A stretch of 64,000 bases of DNA from Clostridiales bacterium (GTDB lineage Bacteria > Bacillota > Sulfobacillia > RBS10-35): NCBI GenBank assembly GCA_018729555.1, contig JAHHQG010000026.1:403269-467268 (forward strand), in the 5' to 3' direction. Shown here in pieces: positions 14,975-22,185 of the stretch; position 1 is the stretch's first letter; every line of letters begins with the position of its first letter. A program made the position numbers and the translations under genes. The notes under the pieces are model-generated. The model ran no database searches. It worked only from the letters and a program-made list of their open reading frames with translations, and was not told the origin of the DNA.

Positions 14975-15021
14975 AAGCGGGAAAAAGAAAAGGGAGGAGG
15001 GGTCTTGGGACCCCTCCTCCC
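14975..15021 (-). terminator. Terminator of the class III aminotransferase gene
   Basis: GGGAGGAGGGGTC and GACCCCTCCTCCC pair around a short loop at 14993-15021. On the minus strand the stem is followed by CCCTTTTCTTTTTC, a good T-tract. It serves the leftward gene at 15053 and could also stop read-through from ribU. Confidence 0.8.
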
Positions 15022-15052
15022 ACCCTGGTTCCCCCTCCTTCTCGCGCTGCCT

Positions 15053-16417
15053 TTAAGCTTTCGGTCCTCGGGAGGCCAGCTCCTTCGTCTCCACCTCCGC
15101 CATCACCTCATCCAGAACCGTAAGGGCCTCATCCAGGTGCTCGATGGGCGTATTGAGGGGTGCCAGCACCCGGATGCACTGACCAAAGAGCCCCGAGCTC
15201 ACGAAAAGCGCCCCCTTTTGCATGGCGGCCTTCAAGATGGCCGATACCGCATGGGGCGCCGGCTCTTTCGTCTCCCGATCCTTCACCAGCTCGATGGCCA
15301 CCATGGCGCCGAGGCCCCTCACATCCCCGATGAGGGGATGGCGCTCCTGGAGCTCCCGGAAACGCTTCATGAGGAATTCGCCGCTTTCCTTGGCTTTTTC
15401 CAAAAGATTTTCCTCTTCAAAGACATCCAGGACGGCGAGGGCCGCCGCCGCCGCCACAGGGTTACCGACATAGGTGCCTCCGATGGCGTTCACCCCGGCG
15501 CTATCCATGATCTCCGCCTTTCCAAAGACGGCGGAGATGGGCATCCCGTCGGCGATGGATTTGGCCATGGTGACCAGATCCGGGTCAAAGCCGGGATAGT
15601 GCTCGGAGGCGAACATCCTGGCGGTACGGCCAAAGCCGGTTTGCACCTCATCGGCGATGATGAGGATGCCGTACTTTCGTGCCAGCTCCTGAAGCCCCTG
15701 GATGAAGGGCTGGGGAGCCACCACAAAGCCCCCTTCGCCTTGCACCAGCTCGATGACAAAAGCTGCCACCGTTTCGGGATCCACCGTGTGGCGGAACATC
15801 AGCTCGATGTGGTGGAGGGCCTTTTCCGACTCGATCTGGGGATCTCCTGAGGGGCTCCGGTAGAGATAGGGGTAGGGAGCCCGGTACACTTCGGGAACCA
15901 AGGGGTGGAACCCCTTCTTGTAGGGGTGGATGCGGCTGGTGAGGGTCATGGCCATCCAGGTGCGGCCGTGGAACGCCCGTTCAAAGGCGATGACCGCCGG
16001 CCTCTTGGTGTAGGCTTTGGCGATCTTTACAGCGTTTTCCACCGCTTCCGCTCCGGAGTTGAAAAAAGCGCCCTTCTTGGGGCCCGTTCCGGGAACAAGG
16101 GGAGCCAGCCGTTCGGCCAGCCTGATGAGGGAAGCATAGGGGATCACGGTGAAATCCGTATGGAGAAAGCGGCTGGCATGTTCTTGAATGGCCTTGACCA
16201 CCTTGGGGTGGGCGTGGCCCACGTTCAACACCCCGAGGCCTCCTGTGAGGTCGATCATGCGGTTCCCGTCGATATCCTCGATGACCGCCCCTTCGCCCCG
16301 CTGGATCAGGGTGGGCACGTGGGGCTCAAAGGCCCTGGCGATATACTTCTCCTTCTTCTCCAGCCACTCCCTGGCTTTGGGTCCCGGGAGGGCCGTCTTC
16401 ATATGGATGACGCCCAT
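15053..16417 (-). CDS. Class III PLP-dependent aminotransferase, GabT-like
   Basis: A 454-residue aminotransferase, probably for 4-aminobutyrate or another omega-amino acid. It has FFNSGAEAVENAVKIAKAYT (119-138), the PLP-stacking segment RAFHGRT, IIADEVQTGFGRT with Asp256, and Lys286 in TMAKSIADGMP as the Schiff-base lysine. The ATG at 16417 is preceded by GGGAGGAG; the frame stays open further upstream without a better site. Acetylornithine or diaminobutyrate specificity cannot be excluded, though the length fits GabT better. Confidence 0.82.
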   Translation of the reverse strand: MGVIHMKTALPGPKAREWLEKKEKYIARAFEPHVPTLIQRGEGAVIEDIDGNRMIDLTGGLGVLNVGHAHPKVVKAIQEHASRFLHTDFTVIPYASLIRLAERLAPLVPGTGPKKGAFFNSGAEAVENAVKIAKAYTKRPAVIAFERAFHGRTWMAMTLTSRIHPYKKGFHPLVPEVYRAPYPYLYRSPSGDPQIESEKALHHIELMFRHTVDPETVAAFVIELVQGEGGFVVAPQPFIQGLQELARKYGILIIADEVQTGFGRTARMFASEHYPGFDPDLVTMAKSIADGMPISAVFGKAEIMDSAGVNAIGGTYVGNPVAAAAALAVLDVFEEENLLEKAKESGEFLMKRFRELQERHPLIGDVRGLGAMVAIELVKDRETKEPAPHAVSAILKAAMQKGALFVSSGLFGQCIRVLAPLNTPIEHLDEALTVLDEVMAEVETKELASRGPKA

Positions 16418-16511
16418 GATTTCTCCTCCCGTCCTGAGTGTAACGTATCCCTTCGCCCCTTGCCTTTTAAGGGCGATGGCCCTCAGAATACGTCGGGGAG
16501 TGGCTCTTTGG

Positions 16512-16796
16512 ATGAGCAAGCGATTTCGACAGACTTTTGAGGCCATCACGGCCCTCCGGAGGATCGGGGATCAGCTGATGCTCCTCCAGGACGAAGAGGC
16601 GGTGGTCACCCTTCCCCTGGGGGAACGGAGCCTCTTGTGGGTGGGAGGGATGGGGCCCAAAGCCCCTTCCGGAGCCAAAGAGCTCCTCTGGCGCATCAAC
16701 CTCAGCCAGCCCTCGGCCGTGACCCTGGAGATGGACCGTGATAAAGTGGCCGTAGCAGTCCATGCGATGAGGCCGTGGCTGGCCGAAAGCAGCTAG
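16512..16796 (+). CDS. Small protein of unknown function
   Basis: A 94-residue protein I do not recognise. It has alternating charged and hydrophobic segments, with ALRRIGDQLMLLQDEEAVVT and LLWVGGMGPKAPSGAKELL, and no membrane helix or signal. Several in-frame starts are possible (ATG 16476, GTG near 16500, ATG 16512); GGGGAG lies 11 bases before the last. It is 16 bases upstream of the thioredoxin-like gene and may be co-transcribed. Confidence 0.5.
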   Translation: MSKRFRQTFEAITALRRIGDQLMLLQDEEAVVTLPLGERSLLWVGGMGPKAPSGAKELLWRINLSQPSAVTLEMDRDKVAVAVHAMRPWLAESS

Positions 16797-16812
16797 CGAG
16801 GGAGATAAGGGT

Positions 16813-17253
16813 ATGGCCAAAACCGATCTTCTGCCCCGCCTCCGGCGAGACGAATTCGAAGGGAAAGTCCTCCAGCAGGAAGGCACCGTCTTCGTCCTCT
16901 TCGAGGATGGCAGCCCCGTGGCGGAAAAGCTGGCCCGGGTTCTGAAGGAGGCCCTGGATCGAGATCCCAAGCTGACGGGGTATATCGCCTCTGGGGAGGA
17001 GTTTTCCGATGTCCGGGAACAGTACGAAGCCTCCCGCCACATCGTCGATACCTACCACCTGGACCTCTTGCCCGTCATCGCCCTCTTTCGGAAAGGGAAC
17101 CTCATCACTACCTTTGAGCCCTGGATCCACTACCACGATCAGAAATACTGGCTGCGGGATCTGAACCGCCAGTTCCAGGTCTTTTTGCAAAAGATGGTCT
17201 ACTACGATCCCACCAAAGTGCGGGAGCAGAAGAACCTGAAACTGGAGCTGTAA
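16813..17253 (+). CDS. Thioredoxin-fold protein lacking the CxxC motif
   Basis: A 146-residue protein. TVFVLFEDGSPVAEKLARVLKEAL and HLDLLPVIALFRKGNLI give the strand-helix and cis-Pro strand of a thioredoxin fold, but where thioredoxin has WCGPC there is GSPV and no Cys. Disulfide chemistry is therefore not expected; a structural or binding role is more likely. The C-terminal 30 residues (LNRQFQVFLQKMVYYDP) are an extra helix. It is followed by the hairpin before motA. Confidence 0.6.
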   Translation: MAKTDLLPRLRRDEFEGKVLQQEGTVFVLFEDGSPVAEKLARVLKEALDRDPKLTGYIASGEEFSDVREQYEASRHIVDTYHLDLLPVIALFRKGNLITTFEPWIHYHDQKYWLRDLNRQFQVFLQKMVYYDPTKVREQKNLKLEL

Positions 17254-17260
17254 GAAAGGG

Positions 17261-17290
17261 CCCCTTCCCCCGATAAGAAGGGGGAGGGGG
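17261..17290 (+). promoter_or_regulatory. Hairpin enclosing the motA ribosome-binding site
   Basis: CCCCTTCCCCC (17261-17271) pairs over 11 bp with GGGGGAGGGGG (17280-17290), one G-T wobble, around the loop GATAAGAA. The only Shine-Dalgarno candidate for motA is the right arm. No T-run follows, so it fits translational repression better than termination. Confidence 0.55.
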
Positions 17291-17298
17291 GCACATCT

Positions 17299-18090
17299 TT
17301 GGACATCTCTGTGGTTCTGGGCCTCGTCATCGCCCTTTTCGCCATCTTAGGGGCCAACTACCTGGAGGGGGGAACGGTATCGTCCCTCCTCAATTTGCCT
17401 GCCTTTCTCATCGTGGTGGGGGGCACCGTGGGGGCCACCTTGGTGAGCCACAACCTGGAGGAGATCCTGGGCCTTCCCCGCCAGGTGGCCCGGGCCTTCA
17501 AGCGCACCCGCATCGATCTTCCCGCCGTGTCCCAGCGCCTGGTGGAGCTCTCCCAAAAGGCCCGCCGGGAAGGCCTTCTGGCTTTGGAGTCGGAGATCCG
17601 TCCCGATGATGACCCTTTCCTCGCCCGGGGACTCCAGCTGGTGGTGGACGGAGTGGATGAAACCATGGTGCGGAGCATTTTGGAGACGGAGCTCCTCTTG
17701 ACGGAGCGGCGGGGCCATGGAGCGGCGGCCGTCTTTGAGACGGCGGGCGGATATGCCCCCACCATGGGGATCATCGGGACCGTCATGGGGTTGGTCCACG
17801 TCTTGGGGAACATGGAGAGCGCCGAAGCCCTGGGGCCGGCCATCGCCGTGGCCTTCCTCGCCACCTTCTACGGCATCTTCACCGCCAACATCATCTGGCT
17901 GCCCCTCGCCTCCAAGTTGAAGGCCCGCACGGCGGAACTCATGGAACTGAGGGAGCTGGAATTCGAGGGGATCATGGCCATCCAGCAAGGGGACAACCCC
18001 GCCATGGTGAGGGAGAAGCTGGATGTCTTCCTGGTCTCCCTGAGGAAAGAAAAAGAAAGGGAAGCGGGGAAGGGTCAGCATGTGGCGTAA
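17299..18090 (+). CDS. motA: Flagellar stator protein MotA
   Basis: A 263-residue MotA/MotP stator subunit with four predicted membrane helices. LNLPAFLIVVGGTVGATLVS is helix 2, and the PTMGIIGTVMGLVHVLGNME region with the following ATFYGIFTANIIWLPLASKL is the ion-channel half with its conserved Pro and Gly. The start is TTG 17299. It overlaps motB by 11 bp. Whether it uses H+ or Na+ cannot be settled from what I see. Confidence 0.93.
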   Translation: MDISVVLGLVIALFAILGANYLEGGTVSSLLNLPAFLIVVGGTVGATLVSHNLEEILGLPRQVARAFKRTRIDLPAVSQRLVELSQKARREGLLALESEIRPDDDPFLARGLQLVVDGVDETMVRSILETELLLTERRGHGAAAVFETAGGYAPTMGIIGTVMGLVHVLGNMESAEALGPAIAVAFLATFYGIFTANIIWLPLASKLKARTAELMELRELEFEGIMAIQQGDNPAMVREKLDVFLVSLRKEKEREAGKGQHVA

Positions 18091-18856
18091 GGGAAGGGGT
18101 GGGGCCGGGGGAGGGGGAGGGAACGCCGGTCACCAGGGTGCCGGCATGATGCGCTGGCTCATCACCTACGCCGACCTCATCACCCTCCTCGCCGTCTTTT
18201 TCATCGTCCTCTATTCCATGTCGGTGATGGATCAGCAAAAGTTCATCGCGTTAAGCGCCGCCTTGAGGGCCTCTCTTTACGGAGAAAACGCCGGCAACGC
18301 CATCATCCAGACCTCCCCCAGCCTCCAGGAGGTCCTCCCCGATAACCTCCCCGAGCAGCAAACCCTCCTGGAGGTAGGAAAGGAGCTGGCCCGGGCCGTT
18401 CAGGAGATGGGCCTCACCCACCACGTGTCCATCGCCGTGGAAGAGCGGGGGCTGGTGGTGAGCTTCCGCTCTGAGGCCGTCTTCTTTCCTTTGGGAAGGG
18501 CCGACCTGCAGCCGGCGCTGAAAGAGCTTTTGCTGAAGCTGGCCCCCATCCTGAAGCAGATCCCCAACCCCATCGAGGTGGCGGGCTACACCGACGACCT
18601 CAAGATCCACACGGCGGAATTCCCCACCAACTGGGAGCTTTCCGCCCGGCGGGCCACCAATGTCCTCCGCTTTCTCTCTGAAGAAGGGGGGATTCCCCCC
18701 CAGCGCCTCCACGCGGCGGCCTTTGGGGAGTACCATCCCCGCTATCCCAACGATACGGAGGAAGGGAGAGCCCGGAACCGGCGGGTCGACCTGGTGGTGC
18801 TGCGCCAGTTCCAGGAAAAAGAGGGTCCGGTGCAAGAGATCCTCTCCGAGCCTTAA
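18080..18856 (+). CDS. motB: Flagellar stator protein MotB
   Basis: A 258-residue stator subunit. The single membrane helix contains the ion-carrying Asp32 (RWLITYADLITLLAVFF). The OmpA-like peptidoglycan-binding domain follows, with EVAGYTDDLKI and LSARRATNVLRFL. A Gly-rich stretch at residues 7-22 is unusual. It is coupled to motA. It converges on the SDR gene with a 4-bp overlap of stops. Confidence 0.93.
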   Translation: MWRKGRGGAGGGGGNAGHQGAGMMRWLITYADLITLLAVFFIVLYSMSVMDQQKFIALSAALRASLYGENAGNAIIQTSPSLQEVLPDNLPEQQTLLEVGKELARAVQEMGLTHHVSIAVEERGLVVSFRSEAVFFPLGRADLQPALKELLLKLAPILKQIPNPIEVAGYTDDLKIHTAEFPTNWELSARRATNVLRFLSEEGGIPPQRLHAAAFGEYHPRYPNDTEEGRARNRRVDLVVLRQFQEKEGPVQEILSEP

Positions 18857-19476
18857 GCCCCGTCGAGAGGCAGAAGGGCTCCCTGGACGATGGCCGCCTC
18901 CGGGCTCAAAAGCCAGTGGATCACCTCCGCCACCTGCCGCGGGTGAACCCAGCGGCGGGAAGGTTCCATGGCTTTTCGGTTGGCGGGGGTATCGATGGTC
19001 GCCGGGGCGAGGACGTTGACGGTGATCCCCTTTCCCCGCACTTCCTCCGCCAGATGCTGGGCGAAAGACCAGAGGGCAGCCTTGGCCGTCTGGTAGGCGA
19101 TGGCGCCGCCTTTGGGCCGGAGGGCCGCCTGCGCCGCCACCAGGATGATGCGACCCTTCCTTTCGCGGAGGAAGTAGGGAAGGACCGCCTTCGAGGCCAC
19201 AAAGGCCGTCGTCAGGTTCACGGCCACCATGGTCTCCCAGAGGTCGGGGGAGGTCTCATCCAGGGAACCCGACCGATATCCCCCGATGAGGTGGACCAGG
19301 CCGAAGGGAGGTCCGTAGGCGGCGGCCACCTCCTTGAGCCACCCTTCCACCGCCGAGAGGTCCCGGAAATCGGCGTCCTCCCGCGTGGCGGGGATGACGG
19401 TCCAACCCTTTTCCCTTAAGGTTTCCACTACCTGGGGGCCTGTGCCCCCCGATGCGCCTGTGACGATGACGTTCAT
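18853..19476 (-). CDS. Short-chain dehydrogenase/reductase-like protein without the catalytic Ser
   Basis: A 207-residue Rossmann-fold protein. It has the nucleotide loop TGASGGTG (6-13), Asn87 in VAVNLTTAF, and Tyr128/Lys132 in YQTAK. The catalytic Ser normally about 13 residues before the Tyr is missing: the strand reads ILVAAQAALRPKGGA. It may bind NAD(P) without normal reductase activity, or use another residue. It is shorter than typical SDRs (about 250). The substrate is unknown. Confidence 0.75.
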   Translation of the reverse strand: MNVIVTGASGGTGPQVVETLREKGWTVIPATREDADFRDLSAVEGWLKEVAAAYGPPFGLVHLIGGYRSGSLDETSPDLWETMVAVNLTTAFVASKAVLPYFLRERKGRIILVAAQAALRPKGGAIAYQTAKAALWSFAQHLAEEVRGKGITVNVLAPATIDTPANRKAMEPSRRWVHPRQVAEVIHWLLSPEAAIVQGALLPLDGA

Positions 19477-19549
19477 GATCGCCCCCCATGGTGGATCATA
19501 TCCCGGGGACCGGCCTCATAGGGTTACCGACGAAGGGAGGGCGGTCGGG

Positions 19550-19981
19550 ATGCGTAGGCCCCAAAGGAAAGCCATCGGGTTCCTCGTGGCCGTGCTGGTG
19601 TTGGTTCCCTTCCTCTCCGCCTGCGGCAGCCTCTTCAGCACCGCCGATCAGGGGGTGACCCTGGATATCCTGGCCCAGCGGATCGATCAGCTGGAGGCGG
19701 AAGTGAGCCAGCTGGAGGCCCAGGTGACGGCTCTGATGGCGCAGGCGCGGGCGGATGAACGGCCGGTCCAGGCGGGGGGCGGCACCTTGGCCGTGGTGAC
19801 GGCCGACGTTCTAAACGTGCGGCAGGCCCCGTCGGCCGACAGCGAGCGGGTGGGCGTCCTCATGCGGGGGGCTCGGGTCCAGGTGGAAAAAGTGGAAGGG
19901 GACTGGACCCAGATCAACTTCAACAACACGCTCCGCGGCTGGGTGGCGTCCCAGTACCTGTCGGCCGATACCGGGCGCTGA
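19550..19981 (+). CDS. Lipoprotein with coiled coil and SH3 domain
   Basis: A 143-residue lipoprotein. The signal peptide ends in the lipobox LSAC near residue 25. A short coiled coil (RIDQLEAEVSQLEAQVTALM) follows, then a bacterial SH3 domain with VTADVLNVRQAPSADSERVG and GWVASQYLS, which often binds the cell wall. GGGAGG precedes the ATG by nine bases. It is followed by a strong terminator. Confidence 0.8.
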   Translation: MRRPQRKAIGFLVAVLVLVPFLSACGSLFSTADQGVTLDILAQRIDQLEAEVSQLEAQVTALMAQARADERPVQAGGGTLAVVTADVLNVRQAPSADSERVGVLMRGARVQVEKVEGDWTQINFNNTLRGWVASQYLSADTGR

Positions 19982-20009
19982 CGGTCTTAAAAGGGGGCCC
20001 CTTTTGATT

Positions 20010-20046
20010 TTCGCCCTCAGGGTGTTGCCCTGCGGGCGAACTTTTT
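20010..20046 (+). terminator. Intrinsic terminator after the SH3 lipoprotein gene
   Basis: TTCGCCC-T-CAGGG pairs with CCCTG-C-GGGCGAA around a short loop, then CTTTTTG. Just before it AAAAGGGGGCCCCTTTT (19989-20005) is a second near-palindrome. Confidence 0.85.
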
Positions 20047-20067
20047 GTATGGTGTCTCTTGCTGATA

Positions 20068-20096
20068 TTGACGCCTGCCGCTCACCCGCGTAGAAT
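20068..20096 (+). promoter_or_regulatory. Sigma-A promoter for speH
   Basis: TTGACG (20068-20073) and TAGAAT (20091-20096) are separated by 17 bp, close to consensus. The predicted start near 20103 gives speH a leader of about 155 bases. Confidence 0.75.
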
Positions 20097-20123
20097 GGCG
20101 TCGATTCATACAATCAGGGTCCT

Positions 20124-20259
20124 GGTTTTCGCTGTAAGGGTTGGGGCAACGGTCGGTCCGGCCGGCCATTGAGCCCGACTTCTCCCCCGGGGCGAAAACA
20201 AAGGCCCCGTCCGGTCTGAAAGGGCCGGAAAGCAAAACCTTACAAGGGGGGGTTTTTTT
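20124..20259 (+). ncRNA. Structured speH leader, candidate cis-regulatory RNA
   Basis: Pairings seen: GTAAGG (20134-20139) with CCTTAC (20238-20243) as a closing stem; GTCGG (20152-20156) with CCGAC (20175-20179); CGGGGC (20188-20193) with GCCCCG (20204-20209); CCGG (20211-20214) with CCGG (20225-20228). A competing pairing, GGTTTT (20124-20129) with AAAACC (20234-20239), shares bases with the closing stem. AAGGGGGGG and seven T follow directly, just before the ATG. I do not recognise a known riboswitch class. Confidence 0.45.
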
Positions 20260-20670
20260 ATGGCCACCGTGTTCAGCAGCCACGAGACCACCGGGCGCCA
20301 CATCCTGCTGGATGTGTGGGGCGTCGATTTCCAGACTCTCAACGATCTCACTCGGGTGCGCCAATGGATGGTGGAGGCGGCCCAGGCGAGCGGTGCGACC
20401 ATCGTGGACGCGGCGTTCCATCGGTTCCCGGAGCAGGGTTTCAGCGGAGTGCTGGTGTTGGCGGAATCCCACATCTCCGTCCACACCTTCCCGGAGCATG
20501 GATACGCTTCCTTCGATATCTACACCTGCGGGGACACCCTCGACCCATCCGTGGCCTGCGCCTATCTCGTGGAGAAGCTGGGTACCACCCGGTACTTCAC
20601 CCGCCACTTCGTGCGGGGCATGGCCCAGGGGATCGAAGAACGAACGCCCACGGTGGCCATGGGATCCTGA
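20260..20670 (+). CDS. speH: S-adenosylmethionine decarboxylase proenzyme
   Basis: A 136-residue pyruvoyl enzyme supplying aminopropyl groups for spermidine. Self-cleavage occurs at Glu69-Ser70 (LAES-HISVHTFPEHGYASFD), with His75 and Cys90 as the other conserved catalytic residues. Length matches the short SpeH type. It stands alone between terminators; a spermidine synthase gene is not in the window. Confidence 0.96.
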   Translation: MATVFSSHETTGRHILLDVWGVDFQTLNDLTRVRQWMVEAAQASGATIVDAAFHRFPEQGFSGVLVLAESHISVHTFPEHGYASFDIYTCGDTLDPSVACAYLVEKLGTTRYFTRHFVRGMAQGIEERTPTVAMGS

Positions 20671-20686
20671 GCCGCTCCCGGCCCCG

Positions 20687-20730
20687 ACGGGCGGCAGGGG
20701 CGACCCTGCCGCCCGTTTCGTTTCTCGTTG
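20687..20730 (+). terminator. Intrinsic terminator after speH
   Basis: ACGGGCGGCAGGG (20687-20699) and CCCTGCCGCCCGT (20704-20716) form a perfect 13-bp stem with loop GCGA, followed by TTCGTTTCTCGTT. Confidence 0.9.
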
Positions 20731-20781
20731 TCCTCAAGGGGCGGGTATGGGAGTATAGTGGGCAAGGGGAGGCAAGCGTCG

Positions 20782-21045
20782 ATGCCGCCGTCCTTTGCCG
20801 AAGAAGGGGACGAAACCCGCGTCATCCGATCCCCCGACGGGCGGGAGATCCAGGTGCGGGCCCTTTTGCAGGAGATCTACGAGGCCTTGGCGGAGAAGGG
20901 CTACGATCCCATCCGCCAGCTGGCGTCGTACCTCACCACGGGTGAACCGGCATACATCACGGCCCACAAGGGAGCCCGGGTGAAGGCGGCCCGCCTGGAC
21001 CGGAACGCCGTCTTGGAGGAGCTCCTGCGTCACTACCTTACATGA
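20782..21045 (+). CDS. ireB: IreB family regulatory protein (UPF0297)
   Basis: An 87-residue protein. VRALLQEIYEALAEKGYDPI and GEPAYITAHKGARV followed by LLRHYL match the UPF0297/IreB family; Enterococcus IreB is a substrate of the IreK Ser/Thr kinase and affects cephalosporin tolerance. The ATG at 20782 follows AGGGGAGG. A TATAGT box at 20754-20759 may be its -10. It normally lies by ruvX and alaS, which are not here. Confidence 0.88.
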   Translation: MPPSFAEEGDETRVIRSPDGREIQVRALLQEIYEALAEKGYDPIRQLASYLTTGEPAYITAHKGARVKAARLDRNAVLEELLRHYLT

Positions 21046-21103
21046 ACTCCCGCGCCCCGCGGCCATACTAGGTGGCGACACCCTGTGGAAATGGGGAGAT
21101 GCC

Positions 21104-21652
21104 ATGAGAGCCACCGGAATCGTGCGCCGCATCGACGAGCTGGGGCGTATCGTGATTCCCATTGAGATTCGCCGGGATATGAACATCCGGGACGGGGACC
21201 CCCTGGAGATCTACGTGGCCCCCAACGGCGAGGTCATCCTGAAAAAATACTCGGCCATCGCCGACATGAAAGACTTTGTCCAGGGGATGGCCCAATCCCT
21301 TTACGAAACCACTGGCCACCTGGCCCTCATCACCGACCGGGACCAGGTGGTGGCCGTGGCTGGCGGGAAAGAAAGCCTGGAAGGAAAGCCCGTGGGGGAG
21401 GTGGTCCTCCGGGCCATGGAGAACCGGGAAACCCTCTTTTTCACCCCTCGGGACCATCACGAGGGGTCCCTCCTGGGGGAGCAGCCCACCTGCCCCTTCC
21501 AGAGCGAGGTCATCGTGCCCATCGTCATCGGGGGCGACCCTGTGGGGACGGTGATCCTGGCTTCGGACGACCCCGAGAAGGACGTATCCCAGCTGGAAGT
21601 AAAGCTGGCCCAGACGGCGGCAGGTTTCATGGCCCGCCATCTGGAGGAGTGA
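21104..21652 (+). CDS. spoVT: Stage V sporulation transition regulator SpoVT
   Basis: A 182-residue protein. The N-terminal AbrB-type swapped-hairpin DNA-binding domain reads RATGIVRRIDELGRIVIPIE, and a GAF-like domain fills the C-terminal two thirds, as in SpoVT. SpoVT modulates sigma-G-dependent forespore genes; sigG itself is at 59.5 kb. The end overlaps the convergent recombinase-like gene by 26 bp. Confidence 0.93.
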   Translation: MRATGIVRRIDELGRIVIPIEIRRDMNIRDGDPLEIYVAPNGEVILKKYSAIADMKDFVQGMAQSLYETTGHLALITDRDQVVAVAGGKESLEGKPVGEVVLRAMENRETLFFTPRDHHEGSLLGEQPTCPFQSEVIVPIVIGGDPVGTVILASDDPEKDVSQLEVKLAQTAAGFMARHLEE

Positions 21653-22100
21653 GGCGTCTCAGCCATCCCTCCACCCCCCGACGCTTGAGATGGGCCAGGC
21701 GCCAGGCAGGAGGCGACGCGGGAATCCGGGTCGCCTCCTCCACTTGGTGGAGGAACGCCATGAGGTGGCGGGGCCGCAGGGGATGGCCCAGGGGCGTGAC
21801 GAAGAGGTGGGTGGCCCTCCTGGGCCGTTCCCTTTCCATGTAACGGGCGAGGGCCTCCGCCAGCTCCGGGGAAAACTCCGCCTCCGCCTCTTGCCACGGA
21901 GGGACCGGCAGGGGCCAGCGCAGGCGGCGGGCCTTCAGGTCCACGTGGTCGGGCAAAAGGGCGATGACCTGGGGGATGGGGGGTGCCCACTCCCAGAAGA
22001 GGTGGAAGAGGGCCCGGTCCCGGAGGGGGGACGGGCTCATCCAAAAGGAGCCCAGGGCCCGCTCCCGGGATTTAGGGGTAAACAGCCCTTCCTCGGCCAT
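21627..22100 (-). CDS. Degenerate tyrosine-recombinase-like protein
   Basis: A 157-residue protein resembling a tyrosine recombinase catalytic domain: RDRALFHLFWEWAPPIPQVI, DHVDLKARRLRWPL, FSPELAEALARYMERERP, LFVTPLGHPLRPRHL and WRLAHLKRRGVEGWL. The first catalytic Arg region (usually GLRxSE) reads APPIPQ. The HxLRH block is reduced to WRLAHL, and no C-terminal nucleophile Tyr remains. GGGAGGAAAGG precedes the ATG, so it is probably expressed despite lacking recombinase activity. It lies downstream of the DUF421 gene on the same strand. Confidence 0.5.
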   Translation of the reverse strand: MAEEGLFTPKSRERALGSFWMSPSPLRDRALFHLFWEWAPPIPQVIALLPDHVDLKARRLRWPLPVPPWQEAEAEFSPELAEALARYMERERPRRATHLFVTPLGHPLRPRHLMAFLHQVEEATRIPASPPAWRLAHLKRRGVEGWLRRLTPPDGGP

Positions 22101-22185
22101 GTCCTTTCCTCCCGGCCTTTAGTCTTGGGGCGAAGGCAAGGGGCCATGCCCGAGAAAGAGTCCCGCCAATCCCGCGTAATGGCAT

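Noticed and set aside
20134..20243. SAM-I, SAM-II or SAH riboswitch in the speH leader
   Set aside because: The conserved cores of these classes are absent, so it is listed only as an unassigned structured leader.
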